Shown here one piece after another: positions 1 through 8,694 of a stretch of DNA of 64,000 bases. The position numbers and the translations under genes were made by a program. Source of the DNA: CAVYXA01 sp963846775 (GTDB taxonomy: Bacteria > Verrucomicrobiota > Verrucomicrobiia > Chthoniobacterales > UBA10450). The stretch is from NCBI GenBank assembly GCA_963846775.1, contig CAWJXB010000006.1, positions 2,220,795 through 2,284,794 on the forward strand. Reading direction: 5' to 3'. Position 1 is the first letter of the stretch; every line of letters begins with the position of its first letter. A model generated the notes under the pieces. The model ran no database searches, was not told the origin of the DNA, and was given only the letters and a program-made list of their open reading frames with translations.

Positions 1-1
1 C

Positions 2-502
2 GTGGTGGGCAATCACGACCATAGATCAATGATCGATCGGTCCGCTTACGAGAAAATTTTCCCCGGCCAAATCAACTACTCCTTTACTCACCGAGGCTGG
101 CAAATCATCGGCCTTGATTCCAGCGAAGGAACAAAATCGAAGGAGACTCGAATATCGACAACAACTCTCAGCTGGCTCGATCAAAACATTCCCAAACTGG
201 ATGCCGAGCGCCCGACCATTCTTTTTACTCATTTTCCGCTGGGCCACCTTGTTTTCGCCCGCCCGCTCAACGCCGACGATTTACTTAAGCGCTGCTACGG
301 GCTGAATCTCCAGGCCGTTTTCTGCGGCCACTTCCACGGATTAACGGCACGTCCCTTCCGGAACTCGATCATCACCACCGACAAATGCTGCTCCCGTGTC
401 CGCTTCAACCACGACGGCACGCCGGAGAAAGGCTGGTTCGTTTGCCAGGCCGTGAAGGGCGAAATCAAACGCCGCTTCGTCGAATTTCACCCGACCGCAT
501 GA
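2..502 (+). CDS. Metallophosphoesterase, 3' part only
   Basis: Calcineurin-like phosphoesterase, truncated by the window edge; the frame is open from the first bases. Metal-binding motifs are visible: GNHDH near the start, HFPLGH around residues 78-83 and GHFHG around 109-113. These are the usual blocks III-V of the fold, so the missing part should carry the D-x-H and GD blocks. The substrate cannot be told; 3',5'-cyclic nucleotide phosphodiesterase-like or nucleotidase activity is possible. It sits just upstream of the defence island and looks like an ordinary chromosomal gene. Confidence 0.85.
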   Translation: MVGNHDHRSMIDRSAYEKIFPGQINYSFTHRGWQIIGLDSSEGTKSKETRISTTTLSWLDQNIPKLDAERPTILFTHFPLGHLVFARPLNADDLLKRCYGLNLQAVFCGHFHGLTARPFRNSIITTDKCCSRVRFNHDGTPEKGWFVCQAVKGEIKRRFVEFHPTA

Positions 503-594
503 AATGATTGCGAACGACTTCTTCTAATTAACGTTTCACCTGTCCGCCGTAGTTTAACACAGGCGGAACGAGTCCCTGGCACGCCAAAAGCGTT

Positions 595-649
595 GCGACG
601 GCGGCACGCGGCGAAGCCTAATTTCAGCTTTTGTTTGAGCCGCCGTCGC
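595..649. repeat. 11-bp inverted repeat in the island's left spacer
   Basis: GCGACGGCGGC at 595-605 is perfectly matched by GCCGCCGTCGC at 639-649, with a 33-nt loop. The spacer 503-793 holds no convincing ORF. There is no T-run after the stem, so it is not a clear terminator; it may be a small repeat relic at the border of the defence island. Confidence 0.45.
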
Positions 650-793
650 GTCAGTTCGTCAGCGGAGACTTGTCAAGATTTGTTGCCTGACCCCTAATTT
701 TCCCCTCCATTTGGCCCTATTTTCGATTTTCTTGTGATATTCGATCCCATGAAATAGCGCCTACGCACTCCGCAACCGCTGATTTCCCTCAGA

Positions 794-1432
794 ATGTCCA
801 AACCACTCCTTCTTTTGTCTGGGCCACCCGGGACCGGTAAGTCGTCCTTTGGGCGGTGGCTTGAAAAGGAAAAAGGATTCCTTCATGTGGATTTCGACCA
901 CGGAGGGCTCCAGCAACACGAGCTGGAGACCTCATTCCGACTGGTGGAGTCCTCAGAAGCACAGCTTTTCATCGCGGAATTGTTGAGGAGGAAGGAACCG
1001 ATCTGTTTGGATTGGGGATTCCCGCCGCGTTGCCTGTGGATTGTTCGCCGATTAATCAACGGCGGTGTTGAACCGTGGTGGTTCGATGCTGACCCGGAAA
1101 TTGCCAAAAAACATTTTTTATCTCGCTGTGACGTGCCTGAGGCTGCCTTCGACGAGCAAATCGCCAACATCAAGACTTCACGAGGTCCAATAATGGAATT
1201 ATTCGGCGACCGTCTCATTTCTACGTTGAACGCAGACGGAACACATGTGTCATGCGAGCAAATCTATGCCCAGAATCTTGAAATAAACCGGTCACGCCGC
1301 ATTTCGATCAACGGCCAACATTCTGAATGGCGTCTTAAGCCTCGGCGTGATAAAGATCGACATGCCGAAAAGTTCAGCGGCGGGAAAAAGGTCACCACCG
1401 CGGCACCCCAGAAGAAAGAGAACTGTCGTTAA
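794..1432 (+). CDS. P-loop NTPase / kinase-like protein
   Basis: 212 residues with an N-terminal Walker A, GPPGTGKSS at residues 10-18, preceded by a beta-strand LLLLS, as in AAA_33 or shikimate/gluconate-kinase-like P-loop proteins. A lid-like Arg/Lys-rich region follows. The product is unknown; it could be a nucleotide or small-molecule kinase, or a zeta-toxin-like protein. Its 3' end overlaps the methyltransferase gene by about 70 nt in another frame, and its last ~40 residues are basic and of low quality, so the true C-terminus may be shorter or frame-disturbed. Whether it belongs to the defence operon is unclear. Confidence 0.6.
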   Translation: MSKPLLLLSGPPGTGKSSFGRWLEKEKGFLHVDFDHGGLQQHELETSFRLVESSEAQLFIAELLRRKEPICLDWGFPPRCLWIVRRLINGGVEPWWFDADPEIAKKHFLSRCDVPEAAFDEQIANIKTSRGPIMELFGDRLISTLNADGTHVSCEQIYAQNLEINRSRRISINGQHSEWRLKPRRDKDRHAEKFSGGKKVTTAAPQKKENCR

Positions 1433-2435
1433 GGAAGACGAGCAGCTTTATCTCGTAAACAAATTAGGGAATGGGAGGACTGATCAAGTATTATTGCCAT
1501 ACAATCCCCTGGCAAAAACGTTTTTCAGCTCAAGAATCCCGGACCCATTACCACAAAGTTTCATATACCGTGGCTCGTGTGAGAACTTCCTGTGGCACGC
1601 AAAACGTCAACAGCAGAAATTCGACCTTATCTTTACAAGCCCTCCTTACAACCTCGGCAAGCCGTACACCAATTACTCAGATGATCGAGATATAGACGAG
1701 TATCTCGAGTGGCAAGAAGGGATCATCGCGGATTGCATCGAGTGCCTTGAAGAAAAAGGATCTTTGTGTTGGCAGGTCGGGAATTATGTCAGCAACGGAC
1801 TGGTCGTTCCGCTCGACATTGAATTGCATCCGATCTTCAAGCGAGCAGGTTTGAAGTTAAGGAATCGAATCGTTTGGCATTTCGGGCACGGTTTACATTG
1901 TAATCGGCGTTTCAGCGGAAGATACGAGGTAGTGCTGTGGTACACGAAAGCAGACGATTATAAGTTCAATCTTGATCCCGTTCGAATCCCTTCAAAATAT
2001 CCAAAGAAAAAACATTTCAAGGGACCGAAGAAGGGTCAGATTTCGAGTAATCCGCTCGGCAAGAATCCGACTGACGTTTGGAGTAGCGATGATGGCGCGA
2101 TAGAAGATGTTTGGGATATACCGAATGTTAAGCACAATCATGCGGAGAAGACTGATCATCCTTGTCAGTTTCCAGTCGGACTCGTGACGAGATTTGTTCG
2201 AGCTCTTACCGATCAAAACGATGCAGTCTTCGATCCCTTCTTGGGTGTCGGAACAACAGCCGCTGCGGCCGCGATGTGGAAGAGGCGGTTTTTCGGCTGT
2301 GAACTAAACAAGGAATATTTTAATCAGGCGCGCACGCGAATCGAATTAGCGGCGAATGGATTGTTGCAGTTCCGCGATCCAGATAAGCCGATTTACCAAC
2401 CTCCACAGATTAGTAGCGAAGCGATTGCCTCATGA
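1362..2435 (+). CDS. DNA methyltransferase, beta class (probably N4-cytosine)
   Basis: Modification enzyme of the defence operon. The catalytic motif TSPPYNLG is near residue 91 and precedes the AdoMet-binding motif FDPFLGVGTT near 290; this order defines the beta class. TSPPY is typical of N4-cytosine enzymes such as M.BamHI, whereas N6-adenine enzymes usually have DPPY/NPPY. DVWDIPNVKHNHAEKTDHPC lies between the motifs and is also typical of the family. I chose the ATG at 1362; a GTG at 1347 is in frame. The stop overlaps the next start (ATGA at 2432), so it is translationally coupled to the BglII-like gene. Confidence 0.9.
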   Translation: MPKSSAAGKRSPPRHPRRKRTVVKEDEQLYLVNKLGNGRTDQVLLPYNPLAKTFFSSRIPDPLPQSFIYRGSCENFLWHAKRQQQKFDLIFTSPPYNLGKPYTNYSDDRDIDEYLEWQEGIIADCIECLEEKGSLCWQVGNYVSNGLVVPLDIELHPIFKRAGLKLRNRIVWHFGHGLHCNRRFSGRYEVVLWYTKADDYKFNLDPVRIPSKYPKKKHFKGPKKGQISSNPLGKNPTDVWSSDDGAIEDVWDIPNVKHNHAEKTDHPCQFPVGLVTRFVRALTDQNDAVFDPFLGVGTTAAAAAMWKRRFFGCELNKEYFNQARTRIELAANGLLQFRDPDKPIYQPPQISSEAIAS

Positions 2436-2887
2436 GTTTGAAAGTCCAAGAACATCGTAGCGGAACTAAGATTATTCCCGCTTACATCCAAGATGAAGTT
2501 AAGACAGCAATTACCAATAGCGGATCGCTGGATCGCGGCACATCTGCACGAACAGATATTCTGAGAACGCTACGGAACAAGCACGGCTGGAGTGACGAGA
2601 CAACATTGTCTGCCGATGCAAAGATATCGATTCCGGCTCGCAAAGGAGAAATCGCTCTCTGCGTTCAAACCGGCAACATGGGTAGGTTTTACGCTGATCT
2701 AATGAAGCTTGAGTACCTCTTTAACGAACAGATGATAAAAGGTGCGGTATACGTGCTGCCGTTGAAAGGACTCGCGAAGGAGTGGGGGCAAAACATTGCG
2801 AACTTCGAACGCTTTACCAACGAAGTGAAAATATTTTCCAAGATACTTCACACGCCTCTTGTGATTTTTGGAATTCAGAAAAAATGA
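2432..2887 (+). CDS. BglII-like restriction endonuclease (small)
   Basis: 151 residues; placed directly behind a methyltransferase and coupled to it by ATGA. The core ALCVQTGNMGRFYADLMKLE resembles the E-V-Q-(F/T)-(G/S)-N strand of the BglII/BamHI PD-(D/E)xK group, followed by a beta-strand ending in VLP and the conserved NIANFER helix. BglII uses D84, E93 and Q95; here the position of E93 is a cysteine, while an acidic residue lies four positions earlier. The protein is also shorter than BglII (223 aa). It is either a catalytically altered family member or a subfamily that uses Cys/other residues. It overlaps the next gene by ATGA at 2884. Confidence 0.7.
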   Translation: MSLKVQEHRSGTKIIPAYIQDEVKTAITNSGSLDRGTSARTDILRTLRNKHGWSDETTLSADAKISIPARKGEIALCVQTGNMGRFYADLMKLEYLFNEQMIKGAVYVLPLKGLAKEWGQNIANFERFTNEVKIFSKILHTPLVIFGIQKK

Positions 2888-4178
2888 GTCTCCAACTGGG
2901 TCTTCCGCTTGCCGTTCGTGAAAAGGAATTGGCGGATCTGAAATCAACTAGTCCTGAGCGCAAGTACAACGTGCGATTTCAGGGAAAACTTCGTCCGTTC
3001 GACGTGTACGTCTGTGCGATTAGAATTGCCAAAATACCGTTTAGAGAACGGACGCACTCGCGCTGCTCAACAGGATTACATCGCAAAAAATAAGCTCGCG
3101 AAAGACTTCTTCGATCCCTCTCGTTCTGAAAATGAAGAAGTGCAGGCCGCGCAGCATGAAATTCTGCAGAAAATGGCCGCTCATAGCGAGCCAGAGCGGA
3201 ATCTATTTAAGTTCTTTGAGAAGCGAGACCAAGAACAACCTTTGATCCTCGATTACGCCGGCTTCGTCGTGAATGGCAATCGGCGCCTTTGTAACGTACC
3301 GGGAGATTCATGAAGATTCCGCCGGAAGATTCTCGCACGTCGATATCATCATCCTCCCGAAATGCAGCCCGAAAGATATTGATGAACTAGAGGCTCATCT
3401 CCAAGTAGAGCCGGATATTAAGCAGGAGTATGGCTGGGCCAGTCTCGCCTTGACTCTACGTCAAAAGCTGGACACCAAGCAGTATAACGAGGACCAACTC
3501 TCAGCGATCTACGAGCTGACCAAGAAGGAAATTCAGACAAAAATTGCTCAGCTAATCTTGGCGGAAGAATACCTTGCGTCTCGCAAGAAGGAAGGACGCT
3601 ATCTGGAATTGGAAAAGACCGAGTTTGCCTTTGATCAACTTCTCAAGAATCGGGCGAAACTATCGAATTCTCTTGGAAGGCAGCAGCTGCTTTCGGAAAT
3701 CGCATTTCGATTGATCGACTCACCAGAGGGAGATCGCGTCTATGCATCTATCACAGATGCGCGAGAGGCCCTGCCAAATATTCGCGATGCGCTCGAAAGG
3801 GAACTGTTTAAGGATAGGCCCAAGCCCGATAGAAACGACGCTCAACAGCAGCAGAACCGCGATCTTTTCGGAACAAAACCATTAGATCCAATCGAAGCAG
3901 ACTACGCCGAAACCTTTCAAGCCCTCCGCGTTGCGGAAGACGACGCAGCAGTCTATCAAGTTATACAGAACGAAATCGAAGCGAAAAAAGAGCGAGAGCG
4001 CGCAATGCGTCGCGGGAACTCAGCGATGGATGCGATCCGAAAAGCGAATACAGCGATGACAGATGCTGTTGGCTTGCTTTCAGCGCAGACGAGCAGGCAA
4101 GGTATTGCAGAGCAACTCGACGGCATCGAACACGGCATTCAAAAGGTGCGTGAGTGGCTGGACAAGTCGAATGCCTGA
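2884..4178 (+). CDS. ParB-like / HTH protein of defence operon (two +1 frame breaks)
   Basis: Read across three frames, this is one protein of about 430 residues: MSLQLGLPLAVREKELADL... continues as LPKYRLENGRTR from about 3014 and as TYREIHEDSAGRFSHVDII from about 3295. VVNGNRRL is the ParB/Srx-fold nucleotide-binding motif (compare DGNRR/GxxRxxA), followed by a ParB-like HTH region rich in Gln/Glu and a long helical C-terminus. Each break needs removal of one base (near 3010-3016 and 3288-3292). It starts by ATGA overlap with the endonuclease and ends 8 nt inside the helicase gene. ParB-like CTP-dependent or nuclease activity is possible; a DNA-loading or sensor role in the operon is inference. 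Confidence 0.65.
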
Positions 4179-5961
4179 TAAAGGTAGGTTAACAATCGGA
4201 CTTTCAGACGCAGGTATTGTTACCTGTTGCGTAAGGAATAATCCGGCCGCTTGGGCGCAAGCTCGTCTCCTTCTTTTAGAGCGCACAACAGTTTCAGAGC
4301 ATGTCGGTGAAGAATGCCTTCAGGTTCCTTGGTGGGAATTCGCGCCCCTACTTCCGAAAATTCAATTCATCGCCAATCTTTTCCCTGATCTAAGTATCGA
4401 GGTCGACGACCGCTCTCGTGATCTTATAAAGCGATCCGTTCATGCAGCGGAATTAGTCGAGCACCCAGAGGAGGCAGAGGCGGTTACCGAACGTGAATTA
4501 CTTGAAGTGCTCAAGGAAGTTGGATGGTCGGCAGACCGTTTACTGACGGCCAATCAACTCAAGAACGTTTTGAAATTGGTGTCTTTGCCAAACGCGGCGA
4601 CGTTCTCCGTTCCTGGTGCCGGAAAAACCACGGAGGCACTGGCGACGTTTTCATTTAGAACACGGCTTAATCGAAACCTCCTTGTTGTCAGCCCGAAAAA
4701 CGCTTTTGCAGCATGGGATGAACAAGTAGCCGCGTGTCTACCGTTGCTCAATGTCACTAGACTCGTCGGAGGACGTGCAAATATCGAGAGATTACTCGGA
4801 GCCAATCCGAAGATATCGATCATCACGTACAGCCAGCTCGTTAACACTACAGATATCGTCCAAAGATTTTTGGCGAACCACATGTCCGTAGTTTTTTTAG
4901 ACGAGAGCCACAAAATCAAAGGAGGCGAGCATCGAGCTTGGGCATCTGCGGCACTCAGCATTAGCCATCTGCCAGAATGGAAATTGTTGATGTCGGGAAC
5001 GCCGATGCCAAACGCACCAGAGGATTTGATTCCGCAAATCCGTTTTCTTTATCCGAACCTCGGTGCAGTGGAAGATCCCGTCACCACAATTCAACGGTTC
5101 TTTGTTCGAACGACAAAGGCAGAGCTCGGCCTCCCGCCTGTTGAGTCGAAAGGTATCCCGATCCCACTAACGGATGCACAAGCGCGCATTTATCGGCTGT
5201 GCGCCAAAGAAGTCTATCGTGATGCCGAAAAAGCTCTTCGCAGCAAAGACAAGAACGTATTAAGAAGCTTTGGTCGCAGCTACTTGATTCTCCTTCAATT
5301 GGTTTCGAACCCGTCACTTTTGGCTGCGCATCAGGGCCGTTTGGACGACGAATATCTCATCGAATGCCTTCAGTCAGACAGTCCGAAAATAGCCTACATT
5401 TGCTATCGAGCCCGTCAGCTTGCCGCAGAAGGACACAAGATTCTCATCTGGAGTGGATTTGTTCAGAACGTCGAACTTATCGCAGAACGTCTTGCTGATT
5501 TAGGAGCCGATTACATCCATGGCGGTGTTGAAACAGGTAGCGAGGAAGAAGACAATACGCGGGAAAATAAGATCGCACGATTTCACAACGATCCGCGCGC
5601 AATGGTTCTTGTTGCCAATCCAGCCGCTTGCTCGGAAGGAATCTCGTTACACACAGTTTGCCACCATGCGCTTTATTTAGATCGTAATTATAACGCGGCA
5701 CAGTTTCTTCAATCGGCCGACAGGATACATCGCCTCGGATTAGATCCGAATCAGACGACGTTTATCGAATTCGCGTTCAGCCCCGGCACGATCGATGAGT
5801 CTGTGAACAGACGATTAGGTTTTAAAATCGGCCAGATGGAACAGGCACTCCGTGATCCATCGATTGGTCTCCCAACTCACTGGTTCGACGATCTCGAGGA
5901 ATTACCCGATGCCGAAGACATCAAAGACCTATTGGAGACACTCCGCGGAAACGAATTATGA
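4171..5961 (+). CDS. SNF2/SWI2-family DNA helicase-translocase
   Basis: 596 residues from the ATG at 4171, which overlaps the upstream stop (ATGCCTGA). Helicase motifs are complete: Walker A VPGAGKTT (147-154), DESHKIK (244-250, motif II), MSGTPMPN (motif III, ~274-281) and QSADRIHRLG (motif VI, ~513-522). A ~130-residue N-terminal extension precedes motif I. SNF2 translocases power DNA scanning or loop extrusion in DISARM (DrmD) and in type I/III-like restriction systems. Here it lies between a ParB-like protein and a DUF3883 nuclease and is coupled to both, suggesting a translocation-plus-cleavage complex. Confidence 0.9.
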   Translation: MPDKGRLTIGLSDAGIVTCCVRNNPAAWAQARLLLLERTTVSEHVGEECLQVPWWEFAPLLPKIQFIANLFPDLSIEVDDRSRDLIKRSVHAAELVEHPEEAEAVTERELLEVLKEVGWSADRLLTANQLKNVLKLVSLPNAATFSVPGAGKTTEALATFSFRTRLNRNLLVVSPKNAFAAWDEQVAACLPLLNVTRLVGGRANIERLLGANPKISIITYSQLVNTTDIVQRFLANHMSVVFLDESHKIKGGEHRAWASAALSISHLPEWKLLMSGTPMPNAPEDLIPQIRFLYPNLGAVEDPVTTIQRFFVRTTKAELGLPPVESKGIPIPLTDAQARIYRLCAKEVYRDAEKALRSKDKNVLRSFGRSYLILLQLVSNPSLLAAHQGRLDDEYLIECLQSDSPKIAYICYRARQLAAEGHKILIWSGFVQNVELIAERLADLGADYIHGGVETGSEEEDNTRENKIARFHNDPRAMVLVANPAACSEGISLHTVCHHALYLDRNYNAAQFLQSADRIHRLGLDPNQTTFIEFAFSPGTIDESVNRRLGFKIGQMEQALRDPSIGLPTHWFDDLEELPDAEDIKDLLETLRGNEL

Positions 5962-6824
5962 TTCGGTCTGTTGGAACCCTCTATGCAATTCAAGATTTGT
6001 TCGATCATCTTGAACAGCATTTGATTGCTAAGGATGAATTTCTCGCTGGTTTCTCAAAGTACGGTACGTCGACTGCGCTCGATGTGTACGACACCGCGTC
6101 TGACCTGAGTTGGATATGTACGGCTGACAGCGGGCAACTCGTTCCGACTCTAATTGGCAAAGAAGCAAATCAAGGAATAGATCGTCCCTCGAAACTTCGG
6201 TGCCAGCTTGCGAAAATCATTGAAGCGAATCACCCCACGTGGGCAGCTCTGCTGCCGAAAGGTCGAAAAGAAGCAGTAGCTGGATTCCCTGAAGAGATTA
6301 GGCAGTGTTTCGATGAAGCTCTTTTGCTTGGGGAAATTAATGAGGACGTTGTTTTGTGGTGGGCTCGATCATCAAGCGTCATGCGCGCAATTGCACAGCG
6401 CATGCGTGTTGCTACTGGCGTGCGCGGCGAAAGAAAAAGCCTCTTCTACGAGTATCAACGCACAGGACATACGCCACGTTGGCAAGGTTTTGAAACGAGC
6501 TATGCAGGTTACGACGTCTTGTCTGTACGCGATAACCAGCATCAAGAAGCCCTCAAAATCGAGGTAAAAGCGTCAGACAGAAATTTCCGCTATGCAGAAA
6601 TCCATCTTACTGAACACGAGTGGATCACCGCTAGTAAATCGGTCGGAAGCTACTTATTTCATATATGGCTATTCGATGAAGCGCAGCCGCGGTTGTTTAT
6701 AGTCGATAGCAGTACAATCATTGCACACGTTCCAACTAATCAAGGCCGAGGGCGTTGGCGAGATACTGCAATCCCACTTGGTGCGATTACGCACCCGTCG
6801 CAGGCGGTAGTCGTTCCGGATTGA
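5958..6824 (+). CDS. DUF3883-domain nuclease-like protein
   Basis: 288 residues, started by ATGA overlap with the helicase. The C-terminal third shows the DUF3883/NO VEIN pattern: RTGHTPRWQGFE, then GYDVLSV (~184), KIEVKAS (~200), LTEHEWITA and SYLFHIW. This is a PD-(D/E)xK arrangement (D...E-x-K) found in restriction-like proteins. The N-terminal ~140 residues are not recognised. As the last gene of the operon it is the likely effector nuclease next to the helicase. The gene tail overlaps the convergent acyltransferase by 38 nt. Confidence 0.75.
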   Translation: MIRSVGTLYAIQDLFDHLEQHLIAKDEFLAGFSKYGTSTALDVYDTASDLSWICTADSGQLVPTLIGKEANQGIDRPSKLRCQLAKIIEANHPTWAALLPKGRKEAVAGFPEEIRQCFDEALLLGEINEDVVLWWARSSSVMRAIAQRMRVATGVRGERKSLFYEYQRTGHTPRWQGFETSYAGYDVLSVRDNQHQEALKIEVKASDRNFRYAEIHLTEHEWITASKSVGSYLFHIWLFDEAQPRLFIVDSSTIIAHVPTNQGRGRWRDTAIPLGAITHPSQAVVVPD

Positions 6825-7902
6825 TCGCGAGTCCGGGCTTCTCACGCGCCTCGCGTGCTGCAGTAAGTTCCCGCCGAGCAATTCGGTGGCGGAGCTGAAG
6901 GAACGGGCGTTCCACTGTGATAAAGAGAATGGCGGCGGCGAGGTAGACGCAGATTTGAACGCCGAGAAGCGCGGGCGCGGAGGTAAGTTCGATGTTATGA
7001 CTGGTGCAGAACTGTTCGACCGCGTGAATAACGAGTTTCTGAATCAGATAGGCGCTGTAGGCGATGCTGGCGATGAAGGCCGCGCCGGGAATTGCAACTC
7101 GACGAAACAGTAGTCGCGGACTGACGGCGCAAACAAGGAGCCCGGCCATGCCCACGGCGATAAGTGGGAATTGCCAGACGCACGCAGAGAGCGTGAGGTT
7201 TTCGGTTTCGCCGAGATATAACGCGTAAGCGATTAGTCCGAGCGCGGGCAACCAAAGCCAGGGTGCGCAATTGACGATGCGTTGCCACCAGGTCGGTCGA
7301 AATTTCTCAATCGCCGCCAGAACGACGCCGAACACCAGCGGATCGAGGCGGGTCCAGGTTGGATAATAGATCCACGCTTGAAAACCGCGGAACGATACGC
7401 CGCCGCCATCAACTGATGGATTCTGTGCAGCCAGAAAAGCGCGTAAGCCGATGCCGCCAAAAACGATCAGGCATGGAATGATGATTGCTGCGCGAGGACG
7501 CCGAAAGAGAAAGAGTAAAAGAAAAGGTAGCGCGAGATAGAATTGGTCCTCGACCGCGAGGGACCAGGCATGTGAGAAAGCGGTTCCGCCATGAAGCGCA
7601 ATGTTTTGCACCGACAACAGAAATTTCCAGAGTGGCTGCGCCATTTCGGAATATTCGCGCCACGACGGCAGCAAAAAATAAACCGCGAGCACGACGAAGT
7701 AGGCCGGCATGATTCGTAACGCGCGCCGGGTGAAGAACCGGCCGAGCTTGATCCGCTGATCGCGCGCAAGCGGGGCGAGCAGTTGGCCGCCGATCAAATA
7801 ACCGCTAAGGACAAAGAAGAGATCGACACCGATCCAGCCGAAACGGTCCACGCGGCCGGGCAATTTGAATCCGAAAAGCGCAGCGTGATAAACGACCACC
7901 AC
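6787..7902 (-). CDS. Acyltransferase 3 family (OafA/YrhL-like), N-terminus uncertain
   Basis: Integral membrane O-acyltransferase with about ten hydrophobic segments; GVDLFFVLSGYLIGG and the SHAWSLAVEDQFYL block are family hallmarks. It acylates a cell-envelope sugar or lipid; the acceptor is unknown. The GTG at 7902 falls inside the first helix. The open frame continues upstream through the expected NRERQPGLDLLRALAII into repeat copy A (8040-8121) and then hits a stop at about 8126, with no ATG/GTG in between. The natural 5' end has therefore been lost or rearranged at the repeat, or is hidden by a frame error. Confidence 0.8.
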   Translation of the reverse strand: MVVVYHAALFGFKLPGRVDRFGWIGVDLFFVLSGYLIGGQLLAPLARDQRIKLGRFFTRRALRIMPAYFVVLAVYFLLPSWREYSEMAQPLWKFLLSVQNIALHGGTAFSHAWSLAVEDQFYLALPFLLLFLFRRPRAAIIIPCLIVFGGIGLRAFLAAQNPSVDGGGVSFRGFQAWIYYPTWTRLDPLVFGVVLAAIEKFRPTWWQRIVNCAPWLWLPALGLIAYALYLGETENLTLSACVWQFPLIAVGMAGLLVCAVSPRLLFRRVAIPGAAFIASIAYSAYLIQKLVIHAVEQFCTSHNIELTSAPALLGVQICVYLAAAILFITVERPFLQLRHRIARRELTAAREAREKPGLAINPERLPPATGA

Positions 7903-8039
7903 AATGATGGCGAGCGCGCGCAGAAGATCGAGTCCGGGCTGGCGTTCGCGATTTTGAAAACGCGGATCGATTTCGTGGTGAGTCTTCGATCCGATTGGCG
8001 TTGCAGTCTCAGTTGCGGACTGATGAATGCGCGAAAATT

Positions 8040-8121
8040 GAAACTCGCTCGTTGCCCCAAGTCGCTCGCCGCTACCCGTCGCGGCTTTACCTTCTATGTC
8101 GATGATCCCATCACCTCCGTT
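8040..8121. repeat. Interspersed repeat, copy A (divergent)
   Basis: About 80 bp starting GAAACTCGCTCG and ending in CTCCGTT, with the internal GCTACCC...TTTACCTTCTATGTCG common to all copies. This is the most diverged copy (CTCCGTT instead of CTCCATT, GATGAT instead of GCTGAT). It lies directly upstream of the acyltransferase and its reverse strand is open in that gene's frame. Confidence 0.75.
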
Positions 8122-8227
8122 GCAGAGTCATTAATCATAGTTCGCCGATTCCGGCCAAATCTTTCGATAATTATTCGCGCGGAGTCGAGGCGTGTACGTG
8201 TTATCACGAGGGCGATTTCACAAATGC

Positions 8228-8307
8228 TGTAGCCACCGGCCTGTGGCCGGTTCAGCTCGGCGCTGCTGTTCACATCCCGGGAGACGGCCCACAGGGCCGT
8301 GGCTACA
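8228..8307. mobile_element. MITE-like element with TGTAGCCAC ends
   Basis: 80 bp bounded by the inverted repeats TGTAGCCACCGGCCTGTGG on the left and, on the opposite strand, TGTAGCCACGGCCCTGTGG on the right. No coding capacity. A second member is at 42968-43090. Stretches like these form strong hairpins and are typical non-autonomous repeats. Confidence 0.65.
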
Positions 8308-8384
8308 TCCCCTTTTTGCAGCGAAGCGTTGCCACAACCAAACACCGATGAACACCAGTGCGGAATGCGCGGACGTTGAATTTG

Positions 8385-8546
8385 AAACTCGCTCGTTGCC
8401 CAACTTGCTCGTCGCTACCCTCGCGACTTTACCTTGATCACTCGCACTGCCCCGTGCTTGCGCCAGCTACCCTAGCTGCGTTGCCGTCTACCCGCGCGAT
8501 TCCCGATCGCGACGTGTTCTATGTCGCTGATCCCATCAGCTCCATT
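8385..8546. repeat. Interspersed repeat, copy B with nested insert
   Basis: The ~80-bp repeat carrying an extra ~83 bp inserted between ACTTTACCTT and CTATGTCGCTG; the same insert occurs in copy D. The left flank (GCGGACGTTGAATTT) matches that of copy E, whereas the right flank matches that of copy D and the helicase gene. Copy B therefore appears to be a recombinant between two repeat copies. Confidence 0.75.
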
Positions 8547-8651
8547 GCAAGCAGGCCACACTGCAAACATCTTCCAGGAATGACTCCAGGGTTTGCGGCG
8601 GGGTTGGTTATTCCCGATCTGTGGCAACAGGAGGCAGTGCGCGCGTTGCAA
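8547..8651 (+). pseudogene. Truncated 5' duplicate of the Ski2-like helicase gene
   Basis: Near-identical to 10318-10424, i.e. the leader and first ~24 codons of the helicase gene (ATG at 8580, reading MTPGFAAGLVIPDLWQQEA). It stops matching abruptly after the codons for RALQ. Together with repeat copy B it forms a ~235-bp duplicate of the copy D-helicase junction. Not a functional gene. Confidence 0.8.
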
Positions 8652-8694
8652 CCTCCACATTTGACGATTCTAGTCAGTCGCGGTACGACAAGCT

